64,000 bases of DNA, taken from positions 52,593,960 to 52,657,959 of the forward strand of contig BTPG01000004.1 in assembly GCA_036245525.1 (NCBI GenBank), written 5' to 3'. The notes under the pieces were generated by a model. The model did not search any database and had not been told where the DNA came from. It saw nothing but the letters and a program-made list of their open reading frames with translations. The stretch is from Semisulcospira habei (Eukaryota; Mollusca; Gastropoda; Semisulcospiridae). The position numbers were made by a program, and so were the translations under genes. Below, piece by piece: positions 12,801-26,900 of the stretch (its first letter is position 1; every line of letters starts with the position of its first letter).

Positions 12801-15800
12801 CAGCTGAGTGGTCTATATCATTGTTGGTATTGTGCAGTGACTTCACAGTGAAAGTTGTTGGTATTGTGCAGTGACTTCACGGTGAAAGTTGTTGAGGTGG
12901 AGAGCAGCAGTCACAAGGTGTGTCGCGGACACAAGGCCCCAGTGCTGAGTGTTGCCCTTGATCCTAAAGAACAGTTTGTGGTGAGGTCTTTGAACGTTCA
13001 TCAGTTTAGCCTTGACGCACTACAGGATATGAATGGACCAAGATAGTTCAAAGGTGTTGCCTGATTAGCTTGGCGTGATTGATCTATCAGTAGCACCTCA
13101 ACTGTAGCCATGTCCTGGGAGTTAAACTCACATGGCTTATATTTCATATTTACCTTTCTATTGGCAGTTTGATATGTTGATCTGCTTTTCTTTTTACAGG
13201 TTATAAACTACACATATTAACACAATAATTAACAATGGTGCTAACATTTAAAGTTGAGTTTGTTTTTTTAGCAGTGATTCCCCCTTTTAGTCATCATTAG
13301 TGTGGAATGACTCTGTTGCATAACTGATATTGATGATGCACTTGATGATTTTTGCGTCTTTGGGCGATGTCTGCGTAGACTGTGTACCAGCGGTGGGATG
13401 GGTCTACCATATTTTAAAGGCAATGCCAGATTAGTTTGGTGCCTACCAAGGCACTAGGCTAAGCTGGCTCATTCCTTGCACTATGTAAAGAACTGTGACA
13501 GATCCATCACCCTTAATGAATAATTTATGTAGTTTATCACTGCTGAATATCAGCTTTTTGATCTAAAGCTATCATTTATTTTGAAATACTTCCTCATACC
13601 ATATTATACTTGTCAAGTTAAGTTTTGAAGGTAGAAAACCACAATACAACCTTACCATAGAATAAGGCACATCTAACTGTGGTGGTTCTTTCGTTGTGTT
13701 TTTATGTTTGCGTTGACTCGTGTCTCAGCTACGAAATGCCAACATTTTGGAGTCGTCCTTTGAGGAATGCATTACAATTTCGTTTAGGAGACAGATTGAC
13801 CATGATAGTTCAAGGGTGGTGCCAGAATAGCTATTCTGGCACCACCCTTGAACTATCATGGTCGAGCTGTGGTGTGTCAGGACTGAATGAGTTAATTGTA
13901 ATTGTAAGTAGTTCTTTTTTAATTACTGAGATGATACTTGTGAACAATTAATGAAGTTGAAGATACCGTTTACTTGGCGTTCATGTAGTGCCGTTATTCT
14001 TTCTTGGATTTATCAACGTGAACCAGGCCTCCTCCAGCTGTGATGGCACAGTCCGTGTTTGGAGGACAGATGACCAGACGGAAGTGAAGGTCATCAACTT
14101 GCCCGGAAAGTGTAGTGATGTCAGGTGAGCTTCTTATCATTATATCAGTGTGCTGTTTTCAGAAGTCCACCGTTGGGCCCACGTACTGAAGTGAGGTCAA
14201 CGGAAGTGAAAGTTTGTCATAATATACAATGACAAAACATAGATTTATATATATGTCATATTGCCAAAAGTGTCAAAATGCTTTTTTTGCCTTTTTCATT
14301 AAGTTGTTTTATTGTTGTTGTTTGACTTTATGATTTTAATCAAATTAATGCTTTCACTTTTTCTATTCAGTTTAGCCAGCAGTTTGTGTCGTCTTTGCTG
14401 GACATCAGGTGGAGAGGTCAGTTGCAGTTCATGCAGTAGTGCATTTTGTGTCAGTGTGCACACAGCTTCACTTTTCTGTCCATTAGTGCTACCTGTCAGA
14501 CTCAGGGCACTACAAGGGGGTCATACTGACTGACGTATGCAGAAAACATGTTTTGTATGCACAAATATATCTGGATGTGTGCAGTATCATACTGAGGCTA
14601 AAAGCTTTAAATTTGTACACTACCATATGCAAGCTACATTATAGTACTTACAGATAAGAATATAGACCAGTGGCTTTAATTCAAGGTTGTGCCAGAATAG
14701 CTTGGCGCCTAGAGGCGCCAAGCTACTCTGGCACTACCCTTGAACTATTTTAGTCAAACTTATTTCACACACTGGTGTACTAAGAATGATAAGGGTTAAT
14801 TCTAGTTCTGTGTAAGCAGCATGCAAAACATACGTTTACACACCTCAGAATGTATCATCACAGACTCGCAGCGGCATCTTTACCTGTAATCAACCATGTT
14901 AGCTCAAGGGTGGTGACTGATTAGCTTGGCACCCATAAAAATAAAAAAAATTCTGACACTTTTTCTGGGCAGTACCTGTTGGTGCCAGTGGAGAGGGAAG
15001 TTCAGGTGTATGCAAGAGACACGTGGGACCTTGTCAACAAAATCTCGCACCCAGACTTGACTGGGGTAGGTGCACATCTCATTTTGAACTACTTGTGTCT
15101 TTCCTGCTTTTTGCCATCTTTACCTGTAATCAACCGTGTTAGCTCAATGTTAGTGACTGATTAGCTTGGTGCCCTTTGGGCGCCAAGCTAATCAGTCGCT
15201 ACCCTTGAACTATCACGATCCTGGAAGGGTGCCAAGCATGGCTGATCATTTTCACATGGCTTGTTCATAGACGAAAATGTATTGCCATTGCTGATAATTG
15301 GTGACTGGCATTTTGTCGTGTCGACAGACTGTCAATGTGCTGACACTGTGTCCGGACGGAAGACATGTGGCGGCAGGTTGTGTAGACGGCACTATCACCA
15401 TCATTGACTGGCAGCTACACAATGTGGTGGAAAAGTAAGTGTTCAGACGTTGACAGACATCTTTTTTTTAATGACTTTTACATTTGTATGTGTTGAATTT
15501 GGAAGTGATGGAACCCAAGCTCCCACTTCTTCCCATCTCCTTAAAATTTTGCAAACTTATCTTCCCATTGTGTACCAGTGTTGACATGATTATTGAAGGG
15601 ATTCGGGCTGGCATCTATTCAAAATTCATTCATTAACCCATTACATCCTGAGGCTGAATTTAAAAAAATTGCTTATTCTCTTATAAAGTCCTTATAAAAT
15701 AATAAAGGCTCTAGTATTACTGATTAGGAGATAGATTCTCCATTTTAGTTCAAGGGCGGTGCCAGAATAGCTTGGCGCCTGAGGCGCTAAGCTATTCTGG

Positions 15801-18800
15801 CACCACCCTTGAACTATCATAGTCAAGTTTATTTCAAGCAATTGTGTGTCAGGATGAAAAGGGTTAACCTCTATTTACTTTGCCTGTGTTGATTTTTGTG
15901 TCCAGACACAAGCATGAAAAGGGGTTCACGATCACAGCGCTGGCATGGAACCCCTCCAACAAACACCAGATGGCTTTCTGTGACAAGGAGGTAGGCGCTA
16001 GTTATCAGCCTTCCTACTCTTGTGCGCTTGCCTCAGTCACGCTTAACCCTTTTCATCCTGATACACTCATTGCTTGAAATTAATTTGACTGATAGTTCTA
16101 GGGTGGTGCTAGAATAGCTTGGTGCCTCTGGCGCCAAGCTATTCTAGCACCACCCTTAAAACTAAAACAGTCGATCTATCTCTTAATCTGATGTGTCATC
16201 GTTATGGGTGATTTTAATGCCAAAATAGGCGAGGACAACACCGGATATGAAGAGGTGATGGGGAGACAGGGACTAGGGGAGATGAGTGAGAACGGGGAGA
16301 GGTCCGTAGACTTTTGTGCTCTAAACCGACTTGTCATTGGAGGCAGCATCTTCCCACACAGAAGAATACACAAAGCAATTTGGGTCTCACCTGACCATAC
16401 TACAGAGAACCAAATAGACCATATCTGCATTAGCAAGAAATTTAGAAGATCCCTTCAAGATGTTCGAGTGAGGAGGGGCGTAGATGTCGCCTCAGACCAC
16501 CATCTGCTTACCTTAAGAATAAAGCTCAAGTTAAAGAAAAGCCGCACAGAGACAACAAGAAGACAGCGCTATAATGTAGGCCTCCTGAAAGAGACTGGAG
16601 TGAGAGAAGAGTTCAAACTGGTGCTGTCCAACCAGTTTCAAGCGCTACAGGAGCTAGTAAATGAAGAGGAGGCGGTCACCACAGAGCAGCAGTGGAAGGC
16701 AGTTAGAGAGGCGTTGAACTCAACCTGCAAAGACACTGTAGGGTTCAGGAAACACCATCACAAGGACTGGCTGTCGGCACAGACCTTGAAGAAGATAGAA
16801 GCGAGGAAGCAGAAGAAAGCAGTTGTCAACAACAGTCGCACGAGAGCAGCCAAAGCAAGGGCACAGGAGGAATACTCGGAAGCCAACCGCGAGGTGAAGA
16901 GGAGTATCAGGGCAGACAAAAGGGCCTACACAGACAGCCTGGCAGCAGAGGCAGAAAAGGCAGCAGGCAGTAGCAACATGAAACAGCTCTACGACATTAC
17001 CAGAAGATTGTCGGGCAAGTATGGCCATACAGAAAGACCAGTAAAAGACAAAGAAGGCAAGCCTTTTGCAGACAGAGCAGACCAACTCGACAGATGGGCC
17101 GAGTATTTTGAAGAGTTACTGCCCACCCGACCCCCCAGACATCCAGCCAGCAGAGACCGACCTACCCATCAGCTGTGACAGACCCAGCCAGGAAGAGATC
17201 AGAAGAGCAGTGGCATTTTTGAAGAACAGCAAAGCAGCAGGGCCAGATGGCATCCCAGCAGAGTCTCTGAAAGCAGACCTAGAGACAACAGTAGAGCTGC
17301 TGTACCCACTGTTTGGAAAAATCTGGGAAGAGGAGGTGATGCCGGCTGACTGGAAGGAGGGGTACCTAATCAAGCTTCCCAAGAAAGGCGACCTCAGCAA
17401 GTGTTCCAACTACAGAGGAATCACCTTGCTGTCAGTACCAGGAAAGGTCTTCAACAGTATCATCCTGGAGAGAATGAAGAGCTCCGTTGACCCCCAGCTG
17501 AGAGACCACAGAGCACAGACGAAGTGGAATACAGTGGACACAGCTTGACGACCTCGATTTTGCAGATGACTTGGCTTTACTGTCCCACACTCATCAACAA
17601 ATGCAGGACAAGACCACGAGGCTTGCTGACATCTCGTCCCAAGTGGGCCTCACCATCCACAAACAGAAAACAAAGACAATGAGCTGAACGCAACCAAGGA
17701 AGAACCAGTCTTGCTTGCTGGCACCCCGTTGGAGGAGGTGGAGTCCTTCACCTATCTCAGGAGCATCATAGTAAAAAAAGGCGGCACTGATGCAGATGTC
17801 AGAGCACGAATCGGTAAAGCCAGAGCAGCCTTTCTCCAGTTGAAAAAAGTGTGGAGTTCCAGAGAGCTGTCACAACACACCAAAGTCCGGATTTTCAACT
17901 CCAACGTAAAAGCAGTTCTCCTATATGGAGCAGAGACTTGGAGATTGACAAAAACCACAGTCAACAGAGTACAGACCTTCATAAACGGTTGCTTTAGAAG
18001 AATTTTGAAAATCCACTGGCCAGAGAAGATCAGCAACGTCAGACTCTGGGAGAGAACAGAGCAGATAACAGCAGAGAATGAAATTGGGCGAAGAAGATGG
18101 GGATGGATCGGTCACAGTCTGAGAAAGCCAGCTTCCAGTATAGTATCACTAGGCAGGCATTGTCATGGAACCCCCAGGGAAAGAGGAAAAGAGGCAGGCC
18201 GACAAACACCTGACGTCAAGACCTCCAAGCAGACATCAAGAGACTGGGAACCACCTGGAGTAAAATCGAAGGAGAAGCACAGGACAGGAGTCGCTGGAGG
18301 TCTCTCGTCGACGGCCTATACCCTGGGAGGGGTGACAGGCGTAAGTAAGTTTCTTTTAGTCTGGCTGACCAGATTTTTACCCTTCCCGCCGTGAGATTGC
18401 CTTAGTCGCCTGCTCGGCGTTAAACCCAAATAACCCATTTAGGCCCGAGTCCCTGCAGCAGGAGATGGATTGACCATGATAATTCAAGGGTAATGCCAGA
18501 TTAGGCACCAAGCTAATTTGGCACTACCCTTGAATTATGGTCAATGACAGCTTTCACAGTATTTGTATTGAGCATTTCCCATTTACACACATTTTTGGTC
18601 CCAAAAAAATTTAAACCAAATACCCAATTGTAGTGATTTTTCAAAAGAATAACTTTAATACTTTCAAATAAAGGTAACAAACCATATAGGTTCATTGGTT
18701 TGAAAAGAGGTATGCTTGCGCAAAGTGTGTCACCTGTTCTAAGGCCAAAACAAGCCATAGTAAAGGTTTCTGTTTCTTGGACCATGTTACACTTGTCATA

Positions 18801-20943
18801 CATGGTCACAAATTGCATAAAACTAAAGCACTACATCAACTGCAACAAATAAAGTCAAAAAACCTTTATATAAGTGGACATATCATATAGCAGGGTCAGA
18901 CTGACTTCAATACGGTGACATTTCAAGATAACGTCTGCTCAATAATTTCTCTCAAGCAATAATTTTACAGATTAGAATGAGTAAACCTTTAGAAATAAGT
19001 ACAATGGATCCCTGCCGACAAATTAGTAACATTAAAATGACAATACACTTGAACATTTCTTAAAAGCAGATGAAATGGTACCCTACCCCCCTAAATCGCA
19101 AAAAGTATGAAAACAAGACGGAATCAAACCAGTGATACAAGCATGGCCTATCTTAGCAAACCACATCAGTTATATATGTGACTAAATGACAAAAGGTGGG
19201 GTGCTGGGAGGGTGTTCATGAAAGTTGTAATAAAAACAGTATGTTAACATCTGAAACCCGTGTTTTCCTGTGGTTTGTGTGGCAAAATGAATGTACTGAT
19301 AGTGGGGATCACCGCAAGCCGCAATGTTTAGTATTTTGTTCTACACGTGAAATATTGTACAAAATTGTCGTAAAAATCAAGGCGTCGAAAACGGACATTG
19401 CGTAGGTGGCCCTCAACGAAGATGTCGTGCTCAGCCTAGGTTTGATTAAAGCGCTGGAAATGAAGCATGTGATCAAAAGATACATCGATTAACATAAACA
19501 AACTTGCCGAATGGATCAAAATTGCTTGATGCGTTTTTTCTGGCCGTTGAAATTTTCCGTGTCACACGTCAAACCTCGTTGTAAGACCGCCGTCGCAACT
19601 GCGAGTGCGCTTTTTTGTATAAACGGTGTGGGTTAGAGATTCCAAGAAGGCGTCATTGTGTACTCTCGATACGATTGTGAGTCATTATTAAGTTAAAAGT
19701 ATTGAGCGTATCCTTATCTGTTTATTTAATCGCGATTATTGCCGTCCAGAAGATGTGTTGTAATATTTGACATTTGAAACCCACTCCAAAATATTCCTTC
19801 GCATTGCGAAGATATCGCAATATCGATGGTATTCACTTCCGGTACCCACGGCCGTTATACGTTGGCTTGTGGTCGCATGCATTTCGCACGAGTTTTGCTG
19901 TTGATGAAGAACTGTCAGCACCTGAAGGTATGTCATAATATAAATTCCTTGTTTTGACGTGTGACATATTTGACGACCGACACCAAAACGTGCAGTATAT
20001 TGTACAAATATCTTCAAAGCGGGTTTTGTCGTTCATTTGATTTTGGTCAGCTTCATACAGTAAGCCCAGGAAAGTCTGATTCTGACGACAAAACAATGAA
20101 TAGAGAAATGGTTTCCTTCCTTTCTTACAACAAAGGCGTTTGTGGTAATTTTGACACATTTTTGTTGTCATTTTGACGCTCGACACCAAGGTATTATTGT
20201 GCGTTAGGTTGGCGCTTTGTTTTATAAAATGTCTACCCGCGAGATGGTTGAGTAAAACTTTCGGTATGTATGCCGTACATTTGAACTAATGATGTAGGAT
20301 TTTGTTGACTATGGGGTGAATTATTCTTTTGTTAGTGCCGAAATGGTGTCGCACGTCAATATGACAACACGTGGTGACGGGGAAAAACAATTAATTTTAA
20401 CTCAATACAAAGGAAACCAGCATTAACCTCTTTAACCCTAAAACCACTTGCATCTCAGTTCAGCGGTGCTATATGAGGTTTATAGGGTTAAACTTTGATA
20501 CTCATGATTGTATTTGATAGAGATATAAACATAGCAGTGCTACATTGTATCATTTATCATTAGATGCGTCAACAGTGATATGTAAGTAGTATCTGCTTGT
20601 GTTTATACAGTCTAGTCCTGAAATAGTCAACCTGTTGAAATCGAATAAGGGCATACTGAATGACGTGTTTCCTTGATTTTTGAAAATAGGTCCACTATGA
20701 CGAAGCCCAAACAACCACCTTTGACTAATGCTGAAAGGTGTCGGAGGCGGAGATTGAAGCTGGCAGAAACGAATCCTGAGCGCTTTCAACAAGAGAAAGA
20801 AGAAAATAAAGAAAGGGCCCGAAAGAATCGACAGAAAGCGAAAACACCAGAGCAACTTCAACGACATCGTGAAAAGGCATTGGAGCGCCAGAAACGATAT
20901 CTGTAAGTAACGTTTGATTATACTTTGACATTTGTGTGTGTGT

Positions 20944-20991
<48 letters not shown>

Positions 20992-23900
20992 CGTCATTCA
21001 TATAAGTTCAAAGACCGAATGAAGGGAGTGTCCATCTTGTTTGTAATATTTTCTAGTGATAATCTGTTCAGGTATCATTCATGGCGGAGCATATCATACT
21101 ATAGGTCTTTTGACCAGGTCACAAAAATCGTAATAGGAAATTTTGGAAAATACTCGGTCTAGATTCTCACCAGCTGATCGCGCGAACAAAAAGTCAGTAA
21201 GTCAATTGGCCAGGTGGTTGCAAAAACGATGCGTCATTTCAGATTTGTATGCGTCAGTGACCGCAAAACCGACGCCAAAAATGATCCCGTCTTGCCCTTT
21301 TGTGAAAACTGAGCGGTAGGTACTGTTTGCTTAGAGGACCTGATTACGTCCGGTAGACTATAGGTGGGTGTGTATGTGTGTTTAGGGCAAAGAAGGCAGC
21401 AGAAGAGGCAGCACGAAGAACGAGGCTAGATGTTGATAAGGAAGTCAAAAAGAAAGAGGCCAATCGACTGGCAGTCCAGAAACATCGCTCTCAACAATCC
21501 GCCCAAAAACAGCGCAGAGTTCGGGACAAGCGCATGGCATATTACTATCAGAAGAAGGTTGTGAGAGAGGCAGGTCCTATGGAGCAGCAGCGCAACAACA
21601 GCAGAGAGTGTCAGGGTGCCCCTACCCCACCACTGAGAGCTTTAAAAGAGCTGTTAGGCGTGTGAAGGAACAGTTGAGGGCCAGGGGTGTCAGGCTGGCT
21701 TACCTTTGTAAAGGAGTGCTGAAGAGCGCAGATAAGGTAGCCCAGCAGACACTTCGGGAACTAAATGTTTCCTTCAACACTCCAGAAAAGAAGTCCCCGA
21801 GGAAGACGCTGGCAGAACATGTCAGCAATATCAATGCAAAGCGGGATGTGTCGACTCTGAGTCACAAGAGATGCCTTGCCCAAGCCTTTCAGAATGCTGA
21901 CAGCTCATCCTACAAGGAAATTGGCCTCTCACGCAAGCTTATTCGGGCGTCCAAGACTGGCAAGCTGTACCGGCGAAAAAAGAATGGCTTGCAGCAACTG
22001 GTGCAGAATTTCTACGTGGACCAGTCATCTGCAGATCCGTGCCAGTCGCACAAGAAGAGGCAGCTTCTGAAGCCAGTCAAAGAAGTCTACAGGGACTTTA
22101 AGAAGAGTCACCCCTCTGCGAAAGTGTCTCTGCGGACGTTTTATCGTCTGAAGCCTAAGAATGTTGCATATGTGGGGCGGGCAAAATGTCGTCAGTGCCT
22201 GTGTGAAATTTGCCTGAACCCAAAACTTAAGCTTCAGACGATAAATCGTCATCTTGTGAGAAAGTGTGCGTGTGTCAGAGATCTGTTAGTGGAAAGTGTG
22301 TGCAAGTTTGATGCAGAGCCAAACCGTGAGTGTGTGGAAAGAAAGTGTAGAGTGTGTGGAATTGAGCGAGTGAAGAGGCGAGTGTTGGGTGAGCTTGACG
22401 TGAGATTGGAAGAGCAAGTGGGCTGGTCAAAGTGGCAGCATGTAAAAGAGGGCAAGTCCAACAGGATGGATAAGGTGACGAAAAAGGGCAGTGTAAGGGA
22501 GTGTGTTGATGAGTTGTGTGAAGAGCTTGGGCCACTGTATGCACATGTTTTTGTTGCCGAGTGGCAGCGAAAACAGGTGCATGACCTGAAAGAAGATCTG
22601 CCACCAGGCTGGGCACTGGTCACTTGTGATTTTGCAGAGAATTTCCTCTGCAAATTCCAAGATGAACCCCAGAGTGCCCATTGGGCATACAAACAGGTAA
22701 CTCTTTTTCCTGCTGTGATTTATTACAGATGCCCGCACTGTCCAGAGCTGAAGAGGGACGAGATCGCCTTCTTCAGTGATGATCTTGTAAAAGATGCACA
22801 CATATCCCAGGTCTGCATTGACAGAGTGGTAGAGATGCTATCTGCAGACTTGGGGCCGGTTCTGAAGAAGGTGATCTTGGCCAGTGATGGATGTGCAGCA
22901 CAATTCAAATCGAAGCTGCCATTCCTCTTGTTTTCAAGGATGTCTGTACCTGGGGTGTCCATTGAAAAGGTATTCTTTGGCTCCAGGCACGGCAAGAATG
23001 ACAGTGACTGGTCAGGCGGTGCAATTAAGAGGGCAGTCACAAGAGACCTGGCCAAAGGGGCTGTTTGTGCGAGATCTGCAGCTGACATGTATCAGCACTG
23101 CGTGGAAACACTGTCTGTCTCTGGTACACAAGGTTCCTGTCAACATAAGACAGGGAAGTTTGTGTACCTGGGGGAGTCGGATGTTGTCCGCACTGTGACG
23201 TCGAGCGGTGTCGCAACAGTTGTTGGCTGCAGAAAGATTCACCACATACGGTCACTTGGCCCAGGTCTCTTGGCGACCAGGGAGCTGTCCTGTTTTTGCA
23301 CTCCGTGCAAGGCAGCACAATACGAATTGTGCAGGTCACCTGATGTCCCTCCATGGAGGATTATCCAGATGAGGTTTGACAGGAAGGAGATGTAGCCTGT
23401 GTCAGATTCACAGTCTGAGGCGGATGGGGAGCTTGATGTCTCCTTACGCTCTTCAGGCCTTGACTCTGACAGTGAGGCAGACTTTGACAATACCATGGAT
23501 GTCGACGCCGATGCAGAGAACAGCAGTGAATCCGACATCGAGTCGATCAACCCTGGTAACTCCTGCGCTGAACTGAACGAGGCTTTATTGGCTGACTCGA
23601 GCACCATTGTTGGTGACAGCGAGAATCCCCGTCAGTCAATATATACTGACGTTCTGTTTGACTTTGAGCGTTTATAGTTTTTTCATGCGACAAGATTGTC
23701 TCTGGCCTCATGCTCCTCATATGATGACCTGCAGACGAGATCGGCTGGGCTGAAAGAGGACATGGCGCAATTTCTGTTGCCTGAAGGCCACGACCAATTT
23801 CAGGACAAGGCAGACGATTTCCGATCTGTCCAGTTGCTGCAGCCAGATATGAGGGGCAGGTGTCGACCACTTGCTGTGGAAGGTGATGGATTTTTTTTTT

Positions 23901-26900
23901 TAAAGGGCGTAGAGTCTTTTACTGTTTGGCGGTGAGGACCACCACACTGAACTCCGTGTCCGTGTGGTTGTCACCATGTGCCTACAGGAAAGATTATTCC
24001 TTGATGGCCAGAACTGGTGTGCACCATCAGACAACCTCGCGGCAGGGCATGTGATTCGTGTTGCAGTGCTGACACCTTCTGCATCCACGGCTACACCAGA
24101 GGATGCTTTCAGGAATGAATGCATGGCAGTGGTTGGGAATGCTGTCTACACAGGTTTGGGGCAGTTCTTTGCTGCCTCGTTGCCCTGAACAGGGCTGTGC
24201 AATCAGTATTTCCACCACTTGGATGGCCAGTATATAAAAAGCACTGCAACAGGATCATCCGTGCGCCTGGCTGCACAAACAACACGACGCTGACAGTGAT
24301 GTGGTCTTCGTCCAGGGACGACATGGTTGCGGAACACTGGACCTCCAACCATTTCGTTCCCATGGCCATCCTTAGGAAGCCATGTCAGTGTCCTGTTATA
24401 GGAAACACCTCCATGATCAGGTGGTCAGGTGTTGAATATCCCTGTCAGGTGTTGGAGACGGATAAACTTCTAGGAGTAGTCTGTGTGCACTTCATGTCAA
24501 AAACCAGAAATGGCCTGTGGTGCTGGAGTGTAGCAGACTACTCTTGGGAGCCGCACAGTTCTCTTGTGAGGGAAGTCACCCTTAGGTTAATGACCAAGGT
24601 GTCCACACAAAGGCGCAAGCTGTTCAAAGTTTGTTAGCACTGTTGACTTCAGACCTGAAAGATGTTACCGCAGGTTACATTGACTCGGTGGCCTTTGTGC
24701 GTGAATGTTTAGTTCAGATTGGTCCACGATGAAGTGCCACCTCCAGCCCATGCCGTTAGCACAGGTTACAGTGACTCGGTGGACTTAGTTGGATAATGTT
24801 TTGTTCCGATTGGTCCATAAGTTAATGTTTGCGTCATTTTCTGTTTGTGTCAGTCTGGTGATGTTGAAAACAAGACCCATGTTGTGATTTGTTGTAATAA
24901 TGACGCGCGACACTTTTTTGAAAATCATCTTTTTCCTGAAATATATGTCTTCTTTTTGGAATACTTACATATAGCTTGTCTTGTTTTGTGTGTGTTGAAT
25001 GTGCAGATTAGTTCTATTAAAATAAAACGTATGATTGGGCCTGGTGGCAAATTGTTAAAAATCTGACTGGTGTCGTATGTCAAACATTACAACATTACAT
25101 GTCCATAAATTATGTTCAGGGTGTGGACATCAGACGGAGATGATAGCATTACATTTCGGCATGCTATAAGGTATATAAAAACAGTATCTTGGGTCTGCAG
25201 CATTTTACCACACAAATATTGTATGTGCATTTATGTTGTAATGTTTGACACGCGACACTTCAGACATTCCAACATATAAACTAAGATATTTCAAAAACCA
25301 AGCTTTTGATTATCTTTTGCTTCCACACAATCATGCTTGGTATTGAGAGGTTTCAGACAGTACCACAGAGAACTCTTTCATGCAGGGTTTATTTTTCAAC
25401 CCCTTGTCCTAAATCAGAGTCCCACCTTTTGTCATAGAGTCATGTGTCTGCATGAAAGAAGTGTAAAAACACACATAAACATGATAATGCAGTTTTTAAA
25501 AAGTCTATTGTTTCTTCAAAAACATTACCGATGACATGACTGAATGGAAGTGTCTACTACTTACTCATTCTAGCCTAAGAGCCAGTTGTGTTAAGACACA
25601 ACCCGGGAGGCACTCGGGGAACCCCGAGGGGACCAAGAGTTGTCTCCCTATACCCACCACCCGGAAGCCGGGTACCCATAATCCCCCAGTCTAGTCTACT
25701 TAGGCGCACGATTCGGTCGTCTTGCGCTCGGCTCTAGCCTACGGACTTTGGTTTTCGACCGTTCTCGGGTTCGGACTTGCTGTTGGAATGAAGAGCGGGA
25801 GATAGGATCGTTTCGTCGGCTCTGCCTGTGCTGCTGCGTGGTTTTCTCGTCCCCACTGCTTGGCGCCTGCGCTTCGGCCTCTGGTGAGCTGTCCGGTGAT
25901 CTTCGCCGGTCGTGCCAGGCAGGTTTTTGGACGTCTCCCCCCGTTCCCCTTCGGCGGAGAGGTAAGGTAGCGGGATTGACCCTCGGCTGGTTCCCGGGCT
26001 GGGCACTGGTTGTGCAGGTACGAAGTTTTTCGTCTTCTTCTCACTGTAATTGCGCCCCCACTCACCTTCGGTGAATCGTAGAGAAGTTTCCTACGCTTTT
26101 GTACCTTGGGTGTGGAGAATTCTTTTACTCCATGGCCTGATTAGCTGAGTGGCACAGCTTGAGTCACGCCTTGTCATCGCGTGGTTTGTTCGGGACCAGC
26201 GCCTGTTCTGTTTTCGCTCACGGGTGATGGATTTAAGCGCACACTCGCATACGCAGGCATACGCGGTAGACAAGTACTCACGTACCTTAGAGAGTGGATA
26301 TACGTTCCGGCGGGCAGCTGGGGGGTTTACGCTCCTTGGCTGGGCGGGCCCCTCGTGGCATGTCCACATAAAGTGGTGATTTTCTGCCCCAGATGTTTTT
26401 CTTGTCTTGATTGTCATTGCGTATTGAGTTGTACAGCATGCGGCCGGTGTTGGTTTTTTTTTTTCCACACACGGTCACCCTTAGTAATAATGTTTGGGGG
26501 CCTGACTCCTTTTGTCACAGGGGTTGGTACATATGTTGTTGCTCACCTTAGCACTTGACGGCGGTGAATCTACCTCGTTACTGCACTGCTAGATTGCAGA
26601 CGTGCAGTTTGGTACCTCGCTTCCGTCATGACGTATTCGTCTTTTGTGTACATATGTTGTTCCCTCGCCTTAGCGCTTGGCGGCAGTGGGCCTGCTTGCT
26701 TACTGCACGGCTAGTTGTCGGCATGCAGTTTGCAGACCTGTTTACCCAAGAATACACTTTTTGGAGAAACTGACAACTCACTGGCTTGGGAATAATTACA
26801 CATGTGAGGTCCAAAGTACACAATTAGTCAGTTGAAAGTACACTGACTACACCCAGGGGGTAAACAGGTCTGAGTTTGGTACATCGCTTCTGTCATGACA

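Larger units (their letters stand above)
20697..24637 (+). pseudogene. E1 transposase-OTU fusion gene (decayed)
   Basis: Exon 1 is 20697-20902 (donor GTAAGT) and exon 2 starts at 21386 (acceptor TTTAG); the join reads [17 protein letters not shown] in frame. The N-terminus is very basic and helical. A frameshift near 21590 leads into the transposase core (21608-23395). The same frame then continues past two stops (23393, 23675) through an acidic linker rich in DSDSEAD into an OTU start ([11 protein letters not shown], about 23870). Further frameshifts carry the OTU on to TSNHFVPMA (about 24345) and 24637. AATAAA at 25021 could serve polyadenylation. The order matches the better-preserved E2 gene. 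Confidence 0.8.
19181..25440 (+). mobile_element. E1: transposase-OTU DNA transposon, 6.26 kb
   Basis: Terminal inverted repeats ACTAAATGACAAAAGGTGGG and ACTCTATGACAAAAGGTGGG (18 of 20 match). The flanking duplication is TATGTG/CATGTG (19175-19180, 25441-25446). The uninterrupted site is preserved in E3 at about 44192-44210 (TTATATATGTGTCTGCATG). It carries one + strand gene and subterminal repeats at both ends. The superfamily could not be assigned from memory. Confidence 0.88.

Noticed and set aside
20932..20990. TG repeat as a regulatory Z-DNA site
   Set aside because: It is an ordinary microsatellite in a transposon intron, with nothing else to support function.
22025..23354. Antisense frames across the E1 transposase
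   Set aside because: No conserved motifs and no splice structure. The sense frame has clear domain motifs and a homologue in E2.
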